Shown here one piece after another: positions 61,666 to 64,000 of a stretch of 64,000 bases of DNA. The translations under genes were made by a program, and so were the position numbers. Position 1 is the first letter of the stretch; every line of letters starts with the position of its first letter. This stretch comes from JAGTVG01 sp964543195 (GTDB taxonomy: Bacteria; Bacteroidota; Bacteroidia; Cytophagales; Cyclobacteriaceae), in the NCBI GenBank assembly GCA_964543195.1, contig CAZIXF010000006.1:1-64000 (forward strand), given 5' to 3'. The notes under the pieces are model-generated. The model was not told the DNA's origin and ran no database searches. It worked only from the letters and a program-made list of their open reading frames with translations.

Positions 61666-63015
61666 TCAGATCACCTTGTATTCACCCGGAATCGGGACCG
61701 GATAAAATCCATCCTTGTCAGGCCGGGTCGGGGGCGTATCATTCCAGTCCACCCCGGCAGGCATTAACTGTATTTTAGAGTTCAATGCTTCATCCCAGGT
61801 GACCTTCTGCCCCGAATAGGTAGCAAACCTTCCCAGGATAGCGGTCATCGTAGATTCGGCGCCATTCTGAAGGTCATTTATATGTTCACCGTTGGCCACG
61901 GAAGCAAACAATTTATCATGTTCCACCTGATAGGGATTCGGATCGTTCTCATCCCTGTGATTATAAACCACATTTCCTTTAAGATCAGTAATAACTGCTC
62001 TTCCCCGGTCGAAGTTAACCATACCCTTGGTACCCATGAATTTTTCACCCACCAGGTTATAACAGTTTTTCCAGTGACGGCACTGGCTGTTCATCAGGCT
62101 TTCGTCACCATAGGTGAATTCCACATAATGATGATCAAAGATCTCTCCGTATTCTTTGCCCGTCCTTACTATACGTCCTCCCATTCCCTGTGCAGCCACC
62201 GGATGAGCCTGTTTGGCCCAGTTGAATGCATCGATATTATGAATATGCTGCTCCACGATCTGATCGCCACATAACCAGTTGAAATAATACCAGTTTCGCA
62301 TCTGGTATTCCATTTCAGTATATTCCGTCTTTCTTTCGTGTACCCATACTCCGGCGCTGAGGTAATAGGCCTGCCCCGAAACGATATCACCAATCGCTCC
62401 ATCATGTATTTTGTGGATCACTTCACTGTATTTTTTGCCGTAATGTCGCTGAAATCCCACTACCACATTCAGTTTCTTTTCATCTGCCACTTTTACCAGG
62501 TCAAACACCTTCCTTATTCCCGGGCTATCGGTAGCCAGGGGTTTTTCTGCAAAAACATGCTTATTCTGATTAAGGGCTTCTTCCAGGTGATAAGGCCGGA
62601 AACCCGGAGGAGTCGCCAGCAATACCACATCGGCAAAGGCAATGGCTTTTTTATATGCGTCAAAGCCTACGAACTTGGTCTCTTCAGTTACATCAATTTT
62701 GTCTCTGATATTACCGGATGCGCCCGACCAGTCCGATATTTTGTCCGAGGTCAATGATTTGTAACTATTATCCAACCGGTCACGGAAGATATCCGCCATG
62801 GCCACCAGCTTTACATTCTGTTTGGTGGACAGCGCCTGCATGGCGGCTCCCGTACCCCGTCCGCCGCAACCCACAAGGGCAACTTTGATTTCCTTCTCCG
62901 GCGGATTCACATAAGCACCCGACTCGATGGGCAGACCGGATAACATCATACCACCGGCTGCCAATGCGGTACCTTTCACAAATTTTCTTCGATCGATCTG
63001 ATTTTTATTTTTCAT
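61666..63015 (-). CDS. Exported Gfo/Idh/MocA-family oxidoreductase
   Basis: 449 residues with a Tat-like signal (RRKFVKGTALAAGGMMLSG), then the Rossmann site VALVGCGGRGTGAAM and FAEKPLATDSPG, whose EKP lysine is the catalytic residue of the family. HIHNIDAFNWAKQAHP is the conserved substrate-side segment. Tat export with NAD(P) bound is the usual explanation for such secreted members; related enzymes interconvert hydroxyl and keto groups on sugars or glycosides. It may work with the glycoside hydrolases on modified sugars; inference only. The leader to GH5 is divergent. Confidence 0.9.
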   Translation of the reverse strand: MKNKNQIDRRKFVKGTALAAGGMMLSGLPIESGAYVNPPEKEIKVALVGCGGRGTGAAMQALSTKQNVKLVAMADIFRDRLDNSYKSLTSDKISDWSGASGNIRDKIDVTEETKFVGFDAYKKAIAFADVVLLATPPGFRPYHLEEALNQNKHVFAEKPLATDSPGIRKVFDLVKVADEKKLNVVVGFQRHYGKKYSEVIHKIHDGAIGDIVSGQAYYLSAGVWVHERKTEYTEMEYQMRNWYYFNWLCGDQIVEQHIHNIDAFNWAKQAHPVAAQGMGGRIVRTGKEYGEIFDHHYVEFTYGDESLMNSQCRHWKNCYNLVGEKFMGTKGMVNFDRGRAVITDLKGNVVYNHRDENDPNPYQVEHDKLFASVANGEHINDLQNGAESTMTAILGRFATYSGQKVTWDEALNSKIQLMPAGVDWNDTPPTRPDKDGFYPVPIPGEYKVI

Positions 63016-63266
63016 AAACTACAGAATTTTAATTGCTAAAAAATGAGGATCACTGAACATTTTTTTAATATACAAAAAAATCAGTCACGTTCCCATTCAA
63101 AAATTTTTTATATTTAAGATTGCTCATTTTGTTAGACCATATCTTCCATTGAAGAACCTTTAACCTTATGCATAAGAAAAAGGCGCATTTTCCAGGATCC
63201 ATACTGAACATGACCTGATTTTTCATTAGATTTATGTATTCTCAATTTTTTAAAACCTACATTGAA

Positions 63267-64000
63267 ATGAATAATTTCACCTGCGGTATTTTTTTGATAC
63301 TGGCGATTTTTATTTTTCCCGAATGTGTTACCGCACAAACTCACCAGCCTTTAAGCCGGATCAGTGTGAAAGGCAATAAATTCATTAATGAAAAAGGTGA
63401 AACCATGATTTTCCGTGGATTGAACACCAGTGATCCCGATAAACTGGTGGACGATGGGCATTGGGACAAAGCATATTTTGAAGAAATAAAATACTGGGGG
63501 GCCAATATCGTGCGATTCCCTGTTCATCCACGAGCCTGGAGGAAACGCGGTGAAGCAGATTATCTGGAAATTCTGGACCGGGGAGTAAAATGGGCTTCCG
63601 AACTTGGTCTTTATGTGATCATCGACTGGCATACCATCGGAAATCTCAGGAATGAAATGTACCAGAACCCGATGTATGAAACTACCCGGAAGGAAACCTA
63701 TGAGTTCTGGAGGACCATGGCCGGCCATTATAAGGACAACACCACGGTGGCTTTTTTTGAATTATTCAATGAACCCACCATTATCGGAGGAAAACTGGGT
63801 ACCTGTACGTGGCCGGAATGGAAGGCGATGAATGAGGAAATGATAACGATAATCAGGGCCCATGGATGCCAGGCTATCCCCCTTGTAGCGGGATTTAACT
63901 GGGCCTATGACCTCACTCCGGTAAGAAGGGCACCGGTTGAGGCAGACCATATCGCTTATGTGAGTCATCCCTATCCCATGAAACGTGAAAAACCCTGGGA
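63267..64000 (+). CDS. GH5 endoglucanase-type protein, truncated by the window edge
   Basis: The first 244 codons are visible, from ATG at 63267; the rest lies beyond the window. A signal peptide (MNNFTCGIFLILAIF..., ending near VTAQ) leads into a GH5 barrel: RGLNTSDPDKL, GANIVRFPVHP, GLYVIIDWHT, and ELFNEPT with acid/base Glu169. The nucleophile glutamate falls outside the window. Members cleave beta-1,4-glucans, mannans or xyloglucans; the subfamily cannot be fixed from this part. It is divergent from the Gfo/Idh gene. Confidence 0.9.
   Translation, partial: MNNFTCGIFLILAIFIFPECVTAQTHQPLSRISVKGNKFINEKGETMIFRGLNTSDPDKLVDDGHWDKAYFEEIKYWGANIVRFPVHPRAWRKRGEADYLEILDRGVKWASELGLYVIIDWHTIGNLRNEMYQNPMYETTRKETYEFWRTMAGHYKDNTTVAFFELFNEPTIIGGKLGTCTWPEWKAMNEEMITIIRAHGCQAIPLVAGFNWAYDLTPVRRAPVEADHIAYVSHPYPMKREKPW

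Noticed and set aside
61459..61767. Plus-strand ORF with a signal-like start and SSFLNPH/SSILNPQ repeats
   Set aside because: It reads through the heptamer array and then antisense to the start-to-stop verified Gfo/Idh gene. The protein repeats are just the seven-base DNA repeat (three units make seven codons), so coding is not supported.
1..64000. tRNA, rRNA or riboswitch genes
   Set aside because: I looked through the intergenic gaps and found no cloverleaf-like or conserved RNA sequence I could defend; a covariance-model search would be decisive.

Overview
The window looks like a chromosomal segment of a Bacteroidota genome. A Bacteroidales/Marinilabiliales-type, possibly Prolixibacteraceae-like, polysaccharide degrader is my guess from gene content, not a phylogeny. 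Pointers are a type IX secretion C-terminal domain, many exported lipoproteins, ASPIC/UnbV-FG-GAP proteins, weak ribosome-binding sites in AT-rich leaders, and one promoter matching the TTG/TAnnTTTG pattern. A run of exactly 100 N (49305-49404) inside a 54-bp tandem repeat shows that this is a scaffolded draft assembly. I saw no rRNA, tRNA, transposase gene, CRISPR array or phage gene.

Layout. 1-127 is phase-locked heptamer repeats. 128-1019 is a frameshifted nucleoside hydrolase. 1904-7602 is a tight minus-strand operon (DegT-type aminotransferase, NodB-GH3 fusion, ceramidase-like protein). 7861-16625 is a plus-strand glycoside hydrolase run: a nonsense-interrupted NPCBM-GH9, GH18, a DUF6807 protein, GH9 and GH10. 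16722-19470 holds a serine hydrolase and a PQQ-type sugar dehydrogenase. 19571-27876 has two very large overlapping FG-GAP/ASPIC genes and a DUF5009 acyltransferase. 28153-34989 has a GH2 enzyme, a third FG-GAP/ASPIC protein and a small conserved protein. 35021-39996 is a tandem GH9 pair. 40394-43837 has a DUF362 and a DUF5060 glycosidase-like protein. 43898-48411 is a minus-strand cassette: DapA-like aldolase, Rossmann oxidoreductase, double-domain GNAT and an NRAMP-fold transporter without the usual metal ligands. 48591-49202 encodes a SEC-C protein with four His-rich repeats. 49572-63015 has an aldo/keto reductase, a PHP hydrolase, a VOC protein, two exported Gfo/Idh/MocA proteins (one interrupted by TAG), a desaturase, a nucleoside hydrolase, a CotH/T9SS protein and pncB. 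A GH5 gene runs off the right edge.

How it works together. The window encodes mostly envelope or secreted enzymes for plant or chitin-like glycans (GH9 x4, GH10, GH5, GH3, GH2, GH18, DUF5060), accessory exported oxidoreductases and uptake-linked metabolism. No SusC/SusD pair and no dedicated sensor is present, so uptake and regulation must be encoded elsewhere.

Most unusual points: a MITE-like element in two copies (54041-54250 and an internally deleted copy at 27921-28040); seven-base repeats of three unrelated motifs kept in one phase; a SEC-C protein whose WSEEHGHWH repeats are conserved in protein but diverged in DNA; the DapA/oxidoreductase/GNAT/NRAMP-like cassette; and two genes that are intact except for a single in-frame TAG.
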